Shown: positions 50,791-59,841, counted from the first letter of the stretch. The stretch: 64,000 nucleotides of DNA from an uncultured Lachnospiraceae bacterium (GCA_902781655.1 CACZJZ010000008.1:45109-109108); one strand, 5' to 3'. The notes: generated by a model not told the origin, from the letters alone. Numbers and translations are program-made.

Positions 50791-52371
50791 TCAGTTGCCG
50801 CCCGCACTGGCCGTGCCGCCGGCCGTGCTCCGTCCCGTTCCGGAGGAACCGCCGGACGCGCTGTTGCTGTCTGTCTTCTCCGACTGATTCTTCAGCAGAG
50901 AAATTTCCTGAATCCTCGTCTCCGCGTTGGAAGCGTATGACGTCCTTACAAAATCCGTCTGCACCTCGCTGAAGTACTGCTGCGCCTTCGTCAGATTGTC
51001 CTCGTACTTGCTCTTGTCCGCCTCGTCCGCGTCGCGATACTGCAGATAATACGAGTCAGCCAGGTAGTAGAGTGACGCCGGATAGCTCTCGTCATTCTCC
51101 TTGTCCCCGTACCGGATCGCAAGCGCGAGGTTCGTGATCGCCGTGTCAAAATCCTGCCCTTCGTAGGCCTGATATCCCGTCCGGTAATAATGCTGTACCA
51201 GCGACGGCCGGACGATCCCGATCAGCGTCCCGTACAGATTCTTGTACTCCTCGCTGGCCGTCTTCTGCTCCGTGTCATAATCAATATCGGCAAAACACTG
51301 CCCGATGGTGTCAAGATCGCTTGCGTTCGTCAGATACGCATTGGCCGCCTTGAAGAGCTCGTCGCTCGCCGTCAGCGAATCCGACGCCTCCTTATAGGTT
51401 TTGACCTTGTCCTCCAGAGCCTCGTTCTTGCTCGTGAGATCGTCAATCTGCTGCTTCTGCTCGCTGATCGTCGCCGTCTTGTTGTCAGACTGCTCGGAGA
51501 CAATCTTGAGCTGTGCCGCCGCATCCCCGCGGACCTTCTGGACCTGCGCCGGCAGCACGAAAAAGCCCACCACTGCGGCGCCGACCAGAAGACCGATGCC
51601 GATGTTGAGAAGCGTCATCGGGAGCGACGCGCCCGCCGGCTCCAGCGAAGGGCTGCGCCCGTTCGACGGCTGAATGATCGTCTCGTTTCCGTCGCGGTAC
51701 ATCACCACACCGCTGCCCTGCTCCGGCTCTGGTTTCTTCTGCTCCTGCTCCTCCGGAAGCCTCCGCTCCTGAATCTCCGCCTGATACCGCAGCGTCGTCG
51801 GATTGCCCACATCCTGTCTGGCGCAGTAGGCAAGCTCCTTCTCCGCCCTGCCATACTCTCCCGCTTCTATATAAAGGAGCGCAAGCAGCTGCCGGGCGCG
51901 CAGATATTTTGCATTGTACTGCAGTACCTTCTTGAGCTGAATCACCGCCAGGTCAAGGCTGCCGTTCTGGCAATATTCCAGCGACTTATTGTACTTGCGG
52001 ATCGCCGTATCATACGCCTTGAGCCGGTTCTGGTCGCTCTGCACTTCCTTGATATACGAGACCGCGCGGTTCTGCTTGTCCTGCAGATTCGAGCTGATCA
52101 CCCACTCTGCGAGCGCCTGCGCCACCTCTCCCGTCTCAAAATAAATAAGTCCGAGCAGATTCCGGGCGTCGATATTGTATTTGTTAAATGCAAGACTCTG
52201 GCGCAGCACATCCGCCGCACTTCCGAGATTCCGGACCCGCGCAAAATCCACCCCCTCGTTATACAGTCGGTTTGACGCATAAATAATCTTCTTATATTTG
52301 CGGACATCCGCACCGCAGTTCGGACATACATCCGCCGATGTAAGCTCGCTGTCGCAGTTATAGCAGAACAT
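50791..52371 (-). CDS. zinc-ribbon and TPR membrane protein
   Basis: 526 residues. The N-terminal zinc ribbon CYNCDSEL...CPNCGAD (3-20) is followed by cytoplasmic TPR repeats (about 35-200), a proline/glutamate linker, one TM helix (about 250-272), a coiled coil (about 285-340), outside TPR-like repeats (about 350-480) and a Ser/Gly-rich tail. It looks like a scaffold spanning the membrane; the partners are unknown. GGGAGAG precedes the ATG at 52371. It ends 22 bases before the MBOAT gene, so an operon with the acylation pair is likely. Confidence 0.8.
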   Translation of the reverse strand: MFCYNCDSELTSADVCPNCGADVRKYKKIIYASNRLYNEGVDFARVRNLGSAADVLRQSLAFNKYNIDARNLLGLIYFETGEVAQALAEWVISSNLQDKQNRAVSYIKEVQSDQNRLKAYDTAIRKYNKSLEYCQNGSLDLAVIQLKKVLQYNAKYLRARQLLALLYIEAGEYGRAEKELAYCARQDVGNPTTLRYQAEIQERRLPEEQEQKKPEPEQGSGVVMYRDGNETIIQPSNGRSPSLEPAGASLPMTLLNIGIGLLVGAAVVGFFVLPAQVQKVRGDAAAQLKIVSEQSDNKTATISEQKQQIDDLTSKNEALEDKVKTYKEASDSLTASDELFKAANAYLTNASDLDTIGQCFADIDYDTEQKTASEEYKNLYGTLIGIVRPSLVQHYYRTGYQAYEGQDFDTAITNLALAIRYGDKENDESYPASLYYLADSYYLQYRDADEADKSKYEDNLTKAQQYFSEVQTDFVRTSYASNAETRIQEISLLKNQSEKTDSNSASGGSSGTGRSTAGGTASAGGN

Positions 52372-52448
52372 CAATCTCTCTCCCTGAATGGATGATATGC
52401 TTCTTCCCTCTGAGACGCACCGCCCTGTGCCGTCTCTGCATCTCTCCT

Positions 52449-52619
52449 TCACGCATGATGTGAGGAAGACGACCTCTTCGCGCTCTTTTTATCATCCTTC
52501 ATGATCCCGAGCACCACATCCGCCATATCCGTGAAGTCCTGATTATAGATCGCGTCCGCCGACTCACCGATCTCCAGGCTCTTCTTATAGTTCTTGATTT
52601 CCTCGTCAAATTTTATCAT
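52449..52619 (-). CDS. 56-residue small protein of unknown function
   Basis: A short gene: ATG at 52619 with GGGAG seven bases before, stop at 52449. It begins MIKFDEEIKNYKKSLEIGES, continues with a helical acidic middle (TDMADVVLGIMKDD) and ends basic and Ser/His-rich (KRSSSSHHA). It is highly charged, with no membrane segment. It lies between folC and the zinc-ribbon/TPR gene, 42 bases after folC, and is probably translated as part of that operon. I do not recognise the family. Confidence 0.7.
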   Translation of the reverse strand: MIKFDEEIKNYKKSLEIGESADAIYNQDFTDMADVVLGIMKDDKKSAKRSSSSHHA

Positions 52620-52661
52620 CGGTACACTCCCACCGCTGTTTTCTAATACACTGACACCAGG

Positions 52662-54110
52662 TTATTGACTTACCCGCCCGCACAGCTCTTTAATCATTCC
52701 GACAAGATACAGCGACCCCGCCGCAAATGCCAGGTCCTCCGGCCGCTTCTCCGCGAGCAGCGCCCGGAATCCGTCCGGCACACTCTCCCGCATCGCCACG
52801 CCGCACCCGGCAGAATACCCGTCAGCTGCTCCGCGTTTTGTCGCAGCGCCGTCCGATTCGCCTCCGACCTTCCCAGCGCTGCCGGCGCCCTGCACATTCT
52901 GAAGTATCTGCCCGAGCTGCTCCGCGGAAAGCCCTCTCTCATTCTGCATCGGAACCGCCGTGATCTGCGCAAACAGCCCGGAATCCAGAATCTCCTTCGC
53001 CATCGCGCCGACCTGCTTGTCGGATACCGCTGAGAACAGCAGCAGTCTCCGGCCACCCGCCGGAAGCGGCACCGCTGCGACGCTCCGCAGAAATGCGCCA
53101 ATCCCATCCGGATTATGTCCGCCGTCAAGGAAAACGCCCGGAAGAATCTCCTCCATACGCCCTTCCCAGAATGCCTCCGAGACCCCGCGCGCCATCGTCT
53201 GCTCCGACAGCGGAGCTCTATTCCCGCCACAGAACGCATCTCGTCCGCCGCGGAACAGCCCGGCCGCCACCAGCGCCAGGGACGCATTCTCGCCCTGATA
53301 CAGCGCCGGCGTCCTCAGCCTTGCGTCAATCCGAAGCTCCGCCGCGCCTTCCCCGGGAAAGTCTTTACAATCATAGCGATAACGCAGGGAAAAATCAATG
53401 CTCCGCCCGTCCGCCGGACAGGCTGAAAAATCCCCCGGCTTCACCACGAAAAGCGGACAAGACAGCGCCCGCGCCCGCGTCTCGAACACCTTCCGCGCCT
53501 CCTCCGGCTCCGACAGAACCACCGCCGGCACGCCTGCCCGCAGGATCCCCGCCTTCTCCCCGGCGATCGCCGCCACCGTACTCCCGAGATACTGCATATG
53601 ATCCAGTCCGATCCGCGTGATCACGCACACATCCTTGTGCCGCACCACATTCGTCGCATCGAGCCGCCCACCGAGCCCCGTCTCCAGAACCACCACATCC
53701 GGCCTCTGCTCCGCGAACCACAGCTCCGCGATCAGAAAGAGCGTCTCGAAATATGTCGGACCCGCCTCACCGCTTCCCGCCTTCTCCCGGACCGTCTCCA
53801 ACAATCGGCAGAACGCCTCCTCCGGTATCTCCTCCCGATCGAACCGAATCCGCTCCCTGGTATCCACCAGATGCGGCGAAGTGAACAACGCCACATGCGC
53901 CCCTGCCGCGAGAAACATCTCCGACAGATACTGACACACACTCCCCTTTCCGTTCGTCCCCGCGACATGCGCCACCAGCGTCCCCTGCTCCGCCATCCGC
54001 TCATCCGGTGCGCCCAGCCGATCCAGAAACACCCGCGTCTGCTCCAGCCCATGCTTCCTCGTAAACCGCGGAAGCTCCTCCAGATACTTCACTGCCTCAG
54101 AATATTTCAT
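52662..54110 (-). CDS. folC: folylpolyglutamate synthase/dihydrofolate synthase
   Basis: 482 residues, Mur-ligase-like. P-loop HVAGTNGKGSVCQYLS, FTSPHLVDTRERIRF, VVLETGLGGRLDATN, RIGLDHMQYLG, and the C-domain FLDGGHNPDG. It adds glutamates to folates. A glycine/alanine-rich insertion (about 408-450) is unusual. The ATG at 54110 is chosen by family start (MKYSEAVKYLEEL). Its ribosome site GGGG lies at the edge of palindromic element C; the open frame running through the element is an artefact. Confidence 0.95.
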   Translation of the reverse strand: MKYSEAVKYLEELPRFTRKHGLEQTRVFLDRLGAPDERMAEQGTLVAHVAGTNGKGSVCQYLSEMFLAAGAHVALFTSPHLVDTRERIRFDREEIPEEAFCRLLETVREKAGSGEAGPTYFETLFLIAELWFAEQRPDVVVLETGLGGRLDATNVVRHKDVCVITRIGLDHMQYLGSTVAAIAGEKAGILRAGVPAVVLSEPEEARKVFETRARALSCPLFVVKPGDFSACPADGRSIDFSLRYRYDCKDFPGEGAAELRIDARLRTPALYQGENASLALVAAGLFRGGRDAFCGGNRAPLSEQTMARGVSEAFWEGRMEEILPGVFLDGGHNPDGIGAFLRSVAAVPLPAGGRRLLLFSAVSDKQVGAMAKEILDSGLFAQITAVPMQNERGLSAEQLGQILQNVQGAGSAGKVGGESDGAATKRGAADGYSAGCGVAMRESVPDGFRALLAEKRPEDLAFAAGSLYLVGMIKELCGRVSQ

Positions 54111-54118
54111 CGCGCCAA

Positions 54119-54187
54119 TTGCCCCTGACGAGTTTAGCTTGATTGGGACAAAAATTGTCCCAATCAAGCTAAACTCGTCAGGGACAA
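54119..54187. repeat. palindromic element C (double)
   Basis: Arms 54119-54151 and 54155-54187 pair over 32 of 33 bases around AAA. Each half is itself a hairpin (GAGTTTAGCTTG centre). The single mismatch changes TTGTCCC to TTGCCCC and, on the minus strand, yields the GGGG in front of folC. Confidence 0.95.
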
Positions 54188-54218
54188 ACCCCCGGAAGAT
54201 TGCTCTCCCGGGGGTCTC
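54188..54218 (-). terminator. terminator of valS
   Basis: CCCCCGG and CCGGGGG pair around 12 bases, about 25 bases after the valS stop. A short T-run leads directly into palindromic element C. Confidence 0.7.
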
Positions 54219-54240
54219 TCTCCTATCCTCATTTCTAGAA

Positions 54241-56916
54241 TTACTTCTTCAGCGCGGCGAGTCTCTCTTTCACGCCCGCCATCAGCTGCTCGTACTTTGC
54301 CTGCTTTTCCTTCTCTTCCTCGATCTTGGCCACCGGTGCCTTCGACAGGAATTTTTCGTTGCTCAGCATGTGTGCGCTGCGCGACAGCTCTCCCTCAAGC
54401 CGCTTCTGCTCCTTCTCAAGCCGCTGAATCTCCGCCCCGATGTCGACCAGCTCCGCCAGCGGAATGTATACCGTGGCGCCCGGCACAACCACCGATACCG
54501 CATCGTCTCCGATGCCGTTCTTGTCCGCCTGCACATGCACCTCGCTGCCGCCGCCGAGCGTCGCAAAGAACAGCTGATTCTCCGTGAAGATGCGGCGTGT
54601 CTCCGCGTCGTCGCTCACCACGTACAGATCGACCCGCTTCGATGGCGCGACATTCATCTCCGTGCGCACATTCCGGATTCCGCGGACCGCCTCGCGGATG
54701 ATTCCAATCTCCTTCTCTTCCTTCGGGAAGGCAAAATCCTCGCGGTAAACCGGCCAGCTGGAAATCATGATCGACTCTTCCTTCGACTGAATCGACTGGA
54801 AGATCTCCTCTGTGATGAACGGCATGTACGGATGCAGCAGCTTGAGCGACCCGATCAGCACCGTCTGCAGCGTCCACAGCGCGGCGTTTCTGCTCGCGGC
54901 ACCGCTCTCTTCCTTATTGTAGAGCCGCGGCTTCACCATCTCAATATACCAGTCGCAGAACTCGTCCCACAGGAAATCGTGGATCTTTTGCACCGCCACA
55001 CCGAGTTCGTACTTCTCCATGTTCTCGGTGACATCCCGAATGACGCCATTGTACTCCGACAAAATCCACTTGTCCGCCGGCTCAAGTCCCGCCGGCATCG
55101 CCGCCGTGTCCGCCTCCTGCGTCTCATCCATGTTCATCATGATAAAGCGCGAGGCGTTCCAGACCTTGTTCGCAAAATTTCTGGAGTTCTCGACCTTCTG
55201 GTCGGAGTAACGCATGTCGTTGCCGGGTGCGTTGCCGGTGATCAGCGTGAGCCGCAGCGCATCGGCGCCGTACTTTCCGATCACCTCGAGCGGATCGATG
55301 CCGTTGCCGAGGGACTTGCTCATCTTGCGCCCCTGCTCATCGCGGACAAGGCCGTGGAAAAGCACCGTCTTGAACGGCCTCTCGCCCATCTGCTCATAGC
55401 CCGAGAAAATCATACGGATGACCCAGAAGAAGATGATGTCATATCCCGTGACCAGCACATCCGTTGGATAGAAATACTTGAGATCTTCAGTCTGTTCCGG
55501 CCATCCCAGCGTCTCAAACGGCCACAGCGCCGAACTGAACCACGTATCCAGCGTATCCGGATCCTGATGCAGATGCGTGCTGCCACACTTCGGACACTTG
55601 TCCGGTGCCGTGCGGGCGACAATCGTCTCCCCGCAGTCGTCACAGTACCAGGCCGGGATCCGGTGTCCCCACCACAGCTGACGGGAGATGCACCAGTCCT
55701 TGATATTATTCGTCCAGTTGAAATACGTCTTCTTCATGGAGTCCGGGATGAGCTGAATCTCTCCTTCCTCCACGGCACGGATGGCCGGCTTGATGAGCTC
55801 GTCCATCTTCACGAACCACTGCTCCTTGACAAGCGGCTCGACCGTCGTCCCGCACCGGTCGTGCGTTCCGACATTGTGCGTCAGATCCTCGATCCCGACG
55901 AGCAGCCCCATCTCATCCAGTTCCTTTACAATGGCCTCGCGGGCTGCATAGCGGTCCATCCCCTGATACTTGCCGCCGTTCTCATTGATCGTCGCATCAT
56001 CGTTCATGATGTTGATCACCGGCAGATTGTGACGCTGTCCCACTTCAAAATCGTTGGGATCGTGCGCAGGCGTAATCTTGACAACACCCGTTCCCTCCGT
56101 CGGGTCCGCGTGCTCATCCGCAACAATCGGAATCGGGCGATTCATGATCGGCAGCATCACCTGCCGCCCGATCAGGCTCCTGTACCGCTCATCCTCAGGA
56201 TTCACCGCGAGCGCCGTATCGCCAAGCATCGTCTCCGGACGCGTCGTCGCAAATTCCAGGAACTGCGTCGTCGACACCGTCCCGTCCTCATTGATCAGCG
56301 GATACTTGATGTGCCAAAAATGACTCTTCTGTTCCTGATACACCACTTCCGCATCGGAAATCGAAGTCTGGCACTTCGGGCACCAGTTCACAATCCGGCT
56401 TCCCTTGTAAATCCAGCCCTTCTCATGCATTTTGACGAAAACTTCCGTGACCGCCCGATTGCAGCCCTCGTCCATCGTGAACCGTTCCCGGTCCCAGTCG
56501 CACGACGCGCCCAGTTTCTTCAGCTGCGACACAATCCGGTGGCCATACACGTCCCGCCACTCCCAGCACTTTTTCAGAAACCCCTCGCGGCCGAGGTCCG
56601 CCTTTGTGATCCCCTGCTTCTTCAGCTCATTGATCACCTTCACCTCCGTCGCGATCGAGGCGTGATCCGTGCCCGGCTGCCACAGCGTCTCATACCCCTG
56701 CATCCTCCGGAACCGGATAATGATATCCTGCATCGTCTCGTCCAGAGCATGCCCCATGTGCAGCTGCCCCGTGATATTCGGCGGCGGGATCACAATCGTG
56801 AACGGCTGCTTGCTGTGATCCACCACAGCGTGAAAATACTTCTTATCCTCCCAGTTCCGATAGATCCGGTCCTCAATCCCGCTCGGATCATACACCTTAT
56901 CCAGCTCTCTGCGCAT
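54241..56916 (-). CDS. valS: valine--tRNA ligase
   Basis: 891 residues, class I synthetase. HIGH motif as PPPNITGQLHMGHAL, editing domain with TTRPETMLGD, WCISRQLWWGHRIPAWY, KMSKS as GRKMSKSLGNG, anticodon-binding domain and a C-terminal coiled coil (about 825-890). The ATG at 56916 follows AAGGATGAT. The frame is open further up, but that is the T-box terminator. It is regulated by the valine T-box upstream. Confidence 0.98.
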   Translation of the reverse strand: MRRELDKVYDPSGIEDRIYRNWEDKKYFHAVVDHSKQPFTIVIPPPNITGQLHMGHALDETMQDIIIRFRRMQGYETLWQPGTDHASIATEVKVINELKKQGITKADLGREGFLKKCWEWRDVYGHRIVSQLKKLGASCDWDRERFTMDEGCNRAVTEVFVKMHEKGWIYKGSRIVNWCPKCQTSISDAEVVYQEQKSHFWHIKYPLINEDGTVSTTQFLEFATTRPETMLGDTALAVNPEDERYRSLIGRQVMLPIMNRPIPIVADEHADPTEGTGVVKITPAHDPNDFEVGQRHNLPVINIMNDDATINENGGKYQGMDRYAAREAIVKELDEMGLLVGIEDLTHNVGTHDRCGTTVEPLVKEQWFVKMDELIKPAIRAVEEGEIQLIPDSMKKTYFNWTNNIKDWCISRQLWWGHRIPAWYCDDCGETIVARTAPDKCPKCGSTHLHQDPDTLDTWFSSALWPFETLGWPEQTEDLKYFYPTDVLVTGYDIIFFWVIRMIFSGYEQMGERPFKTVLFHGLVRDEQGRKMSKSLGNGIDPLEVIGKYGADALRLTLITGNAPGNDMRYSDQKVENSRNFANKVWNASRFIMMNMDETQEADTAAMPAGLEPADKWILSEYNGVIRDVTENMEKYELGVAVQKIHDFLWDEFCDWYIEMVKPRLYNKEESGAASRNAALWTLQTVLIGSLKLLHPYMPFITEEIFQSIQSKEESIMISSWPVYREDFAFPKEEKEIGIIREAVRGIRNVRTEMNVAPSKRVDLYVVSDDAETRRIFTENQLFFATLGGGSEVHVQADKNGIGDDAVSVVVPGATVYIPLAELVDIGAEIQRLEKEQKRLEGELSRSAHMLSNEKFLSKAPVAKIEEEKEKQAKYEQLMAGVKERLAALKK

Positions 56917-57004
56917 ATCATCCTTCCCGCCGCGGCCGCCCGCAGCCCACTGCTCTGCCGCGCGCGGAAGACTCCTACTTCGCTCTCTTCGCGGCATCCC
57001 AACA

Positions 57005-57219
57005 TAAAACGCCCTCTGCGGAGCATCCACTCCGCAGAGGGCGTCAGACATAACGCGGTACCACCTCTGTTCACACAGATTCCCTGTGCCTCATTCAACC
57101 ACTGAGCTCAGAAACGACCTTCCCATCCCTCACCCGCGGGGCCTTCCAGCCGACGGACCCCTTCTCTTGCGCGGCGCTCCGAATGCTACTCCTCTTCCTC
57201 ACAGCTCACAAACTGGCTA
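57005..57219 (-). promoter_or_regulatory. T-box riboswitch, valine specific
   Basis: The minus-strand leader has the stem I AGTA motif, GAAG followed by GTC (57116-57118) as probable specifier for valine, the T-box GGTGGTACCGCG (57054-57065) and a strong terminator (CGCCCTCTGCGGAG stem, 57010-57043, then TTTT). Uncharged tRNA-Val should bind and let valS be read. Confidence 0.95.
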
Positions 57220-57225
57220 ACCATT

Positions 57226-57254
57226 ATCATACCATCCCAGGGTCTTCGAATCAA
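57226..57254 (-). promoter_or_regulatory. promoter of valS
   Basis: TTGATT, 17 bases, TATGAT on the minus strand, just downstream of palindromic element D. Confidence 0.7.
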
Positions 57255-57261
57255 TCCGGGA

Positions 57262-57296
57262 ATTGTCCCTGACAAGTTTGGCTTGTCAGGGACAAT
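57262..57296. repeat. palindromic element D (single)
   Basis: ATTGTCCCTGACAAG, TTTGG loop, exact complement: 15-bp perfect arms. It begins 7 bases after the stop of the glycosyltransferase gene. Confidence 0.95.
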
Positions 57297-57303
57297 CGCG
57301 ATT

Positions 57304-58113
57304 CTATCCAATTCTCCGGGAAGTCGCCCGAAAAGCCCAGGCAATCAGATGAAATATAGCCGGCATCGTATGGCATCCTGCTACATTTCGCAGTAAGTGC
57401 CAGAATCGTTTCACGGCGTTCCATTTGTTCGAAGACAGGGAATGGGGAGGGCGGCGATAGATCGCCAGAACACGGTCCAGGCCATGAGCAACCACTCCTG
57501 TCTTCAAAATCGTCCACCACAGCGCCGTGTCCTCCGATGCCATGTCCGGCATCTGGATCTGCGCCTTCGGCACAATCCTCGTGTCGAACATCACCGTTGA
57601 TGTAAAGATCACCGTCCGGCTCAGCGCGTGACGGAAATCCAGCCGGCTCGGCACATGCACCACCCGGCCAGTCGGCGTCGCCTCTTCATCGCCGAACTCA
57701 TATGATGTGAACGAAAACCCGATACCCTTCTGCCGCATGAACAGCAGCTGTTCCTCCAGCTTCGTCGGCAGCCATACATCGTCTGCGTCAAGAAACGCGA
57801 TATACCGTCCCCGCGCCTCCCGCACGCCGTGATTGCGGCTCTCCGCCGCGCCAAGATTCTTCGCATTTTTCACGATCCGAATCTGATCCCGGCAGGAAGA
57901 CGCCTCCCGCAGCTCCTGCATCAGTTCGAGGCTCCCGTCACCGCCGCAGTCGTCCACCAGAATAAGCTCCCACCCGTGGAACGTCTGCTCCTCCACACAG
58001 CGGATCGTCTGCGCAATATATTCCTTTGCATGATAGACAGGGACAATAATCGAAACCAGCGCCTCATCTCCTCCTGCTGCTGTATGACTCTTCCTGTCCT
58101 CCGAATTACCCAT
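57304..58113 (-). CDS. glycosyltransferase family 2
   Basis: 269 residues, GT-A fold. VSIIVPVYHAKEYIAQTIRCVEEQTFHGWELILVDDCGGDGS gives the nucleotide-sugar site, and AFLDADDVWLPTKLE carries the DXD metal motif. Catalytic SEDTALWWTIL (ED) follows. The C-terminal end is weakly hydrophobic. The acceptor is unknown; it probably works on surface polysaccharide. The ATG at 58113 has GGAG five bases before. It stands alone, with no cluster of sugar genes around it. Confidence 0.9.
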   Translation of the reverse strand: MGNSEDRKSHTAAGGDEALVSIIVPVYHAKEYIAQTIRCVEEQTFHGWELILVDDCGGDGSLELMQELREASSCRDQIRIVKNAKNLGAAESRNHGVREARGRYIAFLDADDVWLPTKLEEQLLFMRQKGIGFSFTSYEFGDEEATPTGRVVHVPSRLDFRHALSRTVIFTSTVMFDTRIVPKAQIQMPDMASEDTALWWTILKTGVVAHGLDRVLAIYRRPPHSLSSNKWNAVKRFWHLLRNVAGCHTMPAIFHLIAWAFRATSRRIG

Positions 58114-58359
58114 CTTTACTCCACTCACCACCAATCAACATCTGACAGCCTCAACAGCTCCGCTGGTGGATTTATGTCTGCTTCATTCATGAAATCCGTT
58201 TGCACACCTTACCCTGAATTATTCACCGAAATACGGTGATGGCAGCTGAAGGCCGCATAGCTGCTCTGGCGGCAGAAGAGGTAAAAACAAAAGCTATATT
58301 GTCTAACTCTTCCAATTTCCCCGAATTTCCCCGAATAATGGTCGATTGAAGGTGTCTTT
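58114..58359. other. intergenic region without a gene
   Basis: AT-rich in part. It contains a direct repeat TTTCCCCGAATTTCCCCGAA near 58316-58335. No frame, RNA gene or terminator is convincing. Confidence 0.4.
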
Positions 58360-58502
58360 TCACCCCCTGCGCCGGAACTGGTTGATTCCGGCGTCATACA
58401 CGAATCCTGCCGCCGTCATCAAGTCCAGGATCTCCTGCTCACCGATGTCAAGATCGTCGCAGAGTTGCTGTAAAGGATTGCCGGATCATTTGGCAGTGTC
58501 AT
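58360..58502 (-). pseudogene. broken DUF4250 gene
   Basis: An ATG at 58502 with GGGAGGACA before it codes for MTLPNDPAILYS, the usual DUF4250 start. A second frame then gives LQQLCDDLDIGEQEILDLM and FVYDAGINQFRR, the DUF4250 end, closing at 58360. About 14 residues are missing between them and the frame shifts (143 bases where about 175 are expected). An internal deletion is the simplest explanation; a sequencing error alone would not remove that much. Confidence 0.75.
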
Positions 58503-58678
58503 GGACTTGTCCTCCCTGATTTTTTTGCTTAAGATTGCCTCTTCGCTTCATTTTACCATGTTCACCAAAGTGTGCTACAATACCACACATTCCGGATGCC
58601 TGCCTTGTCAGGGCCATCCGCTGCGATGGTGACTTCAATTTGATTTCAATTGTTTTCAATTAAAGAAGGACTTCTATC

Positions 58679-59443
58679 ATGCACCAGCAAAATTCAATCG
58701 TTTCCGGTCGTTATCCGACCTTCGGCGATCACCGCGGCTGGATGCTCCGCGGCTTCCGCGACGGATTCCCGATCGCCATGGGGTATTTTGCCGTATCCTT
58801 TGCGCTCGGCATCGCCGCCCGGAATGTCGGCATGAACGCGGTGCAGGGCTTTCTGATGTCTCTCGGCATGGTGGCATCCGCCGGGGAATATGCCGCCATC
58901 ATGCTGATCGGTGCCGGCGCCGGCGTTCTCGAAATGATCGCGACAACCGTCGTGATCAACCTTCGCTACTTTCTCATGAGCTGCTCCCTCACGCAGAAGC
59001 TCGACCCGAAGACGCCGCTCTGGAAGCGGTTTCTCCTTGCCTACTGCGTGACCGATGAACTGTTTGGCATTTCCAGCGCGGTTCCCGGCTATCTGGATGT
59101 GGCCTACACCTATGCCGCGACCGCGGTCTCCGTCTCCGGCTGGTGTCTCGGCACTGTGCTCGGCGTCGTTGTCGGCAACATTCTTCCGGCAAGGGCGATG
59201 AGTGCGCTCAGCGTCGCCCTGTACGGGATGTTCCTCGCCATCATCATCCCGCCCGCGAAGCACAGCCGCTTCATGGGCTGCCTGGTGGCGCTCTCCATGG
59301 CCGCGAGCTGGATTTTCACTGCCGCCCCCGTCCTTCGGACGATCTCCTCCGGCTTCCGGGTCATCCTCCTCACCCTGGCTATCGCCGGTATCGCGGCCCT
59401 CGTCCGTCCTGTTGAACCCGACGGCACGCCGGCTAAATCATAG
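58679..59443 (+). CDS. azlC: AzlC family branched-chain amino acid exporter subunit
   Basis: 254 residues with about eight membrane segments. GFRDGFPIAMGYFAVSFALGIAARNVG, INLRYFLMSCSLTQKL, and AYCVTDELFGIS are AzlC hallmarks. With AzlD it exports branched-chain amino acids and analogues. GAAGGA precedes the ATG at 58679. It is the first gene of the plus-strand azlC-azlD pair. Confidence 0.93.
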   Translation: MHQQNSIVSGRYPTFGDHRGWMLRGFRDGFPIAMGYFAVSFALGIAARNVGMNAVQGFLMSLGMVASAGEYAAIMLIGAGAGVLEMIATTVVINLRYFLMSCSLTQKLDPKTPLWKRFLLAYCVTDELFGISSAVPGYLDVAYTYAATAVSVSGWCLGTVLGVVVGNILPARAMSALSVALYGMFLAIIIPPAKHSRFMGCLVALSMAASWIFTAAPVLRTISSGFRVILLTLAIAGIAALVRPVEPDGTPAKS

Positions 59444-59529
59444 TCCTTCCTGCGCCGTGTTCTCTGCGGCATGGCGCCATATTCCCGGCGTCATTCCCAA
59501 TTTATCCTGCAATGAAAGGAATCCTACCC

Positions 59530-59841
59530 ATGAGGCCTTCCATCCTTTTGTCACTGTTGATCATGTCCGCAACCGTATATGTAATCCGGGCGCTGCCGTT
59601 CGTCCTGCTCCGTCGCAACATCACCAATCCGTTCCTGCGCTCGTTCCTGTACTATGTACCCTACGTCACTCTGGCAGTCATGACCTTCCCGGCCATCATC
59701 ACCGCCACGGATTCCCCCTGGTCCGGACTTCTTGCGCTGATCGTCGGTGTTGTCGTCTCCCTCGTCCGCGGCGATCTCTTCACCGTCGCCCTCAGCTCCT
59801 GTGTGACGGTCTTTCTGAGCGAACTGTTCCTGGTGCACTGA
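59530..59841 (+). CDS. azlD: AzlD family branched-chain amino acid exporter subunit
   Basis: 103 residues, four membrane segments, partner of AzlC. SATVYVIRALPFVLLRR and FLYYVPYVTLAVMTFPAII are typical. The ATG at 59530 has AAGGA nine bases before; an in-frame ATG at 59512 lacks a ribosome site. It lies 86 bases after azlC. Confidence 0.92.
   Translation: MRPSILLSLLIMSATVYVIRALPFVLLRRNITNPFLRSFLYYVPYVTLAVMTFPAIITATDSPWSGLLALIVGVVVSLVRGDLFTVALSSCVTVFLSELFLVH

Noticed and set aside
54111-54167. N-terminal extension of FolC through element C
   Set aside because: The extra residues are only the translation of the palindrome, and family members begin at MKYSEAV.
54139-57105. A 988-codon open frame on the plus strand opposite valS
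   Set aside because: It is antisense to an unmistakable valyl-tRNA synthetase. It is rich in His, Arg, Leu and Pro, as antisense frames of GC-rich genes are, and has no family motif.
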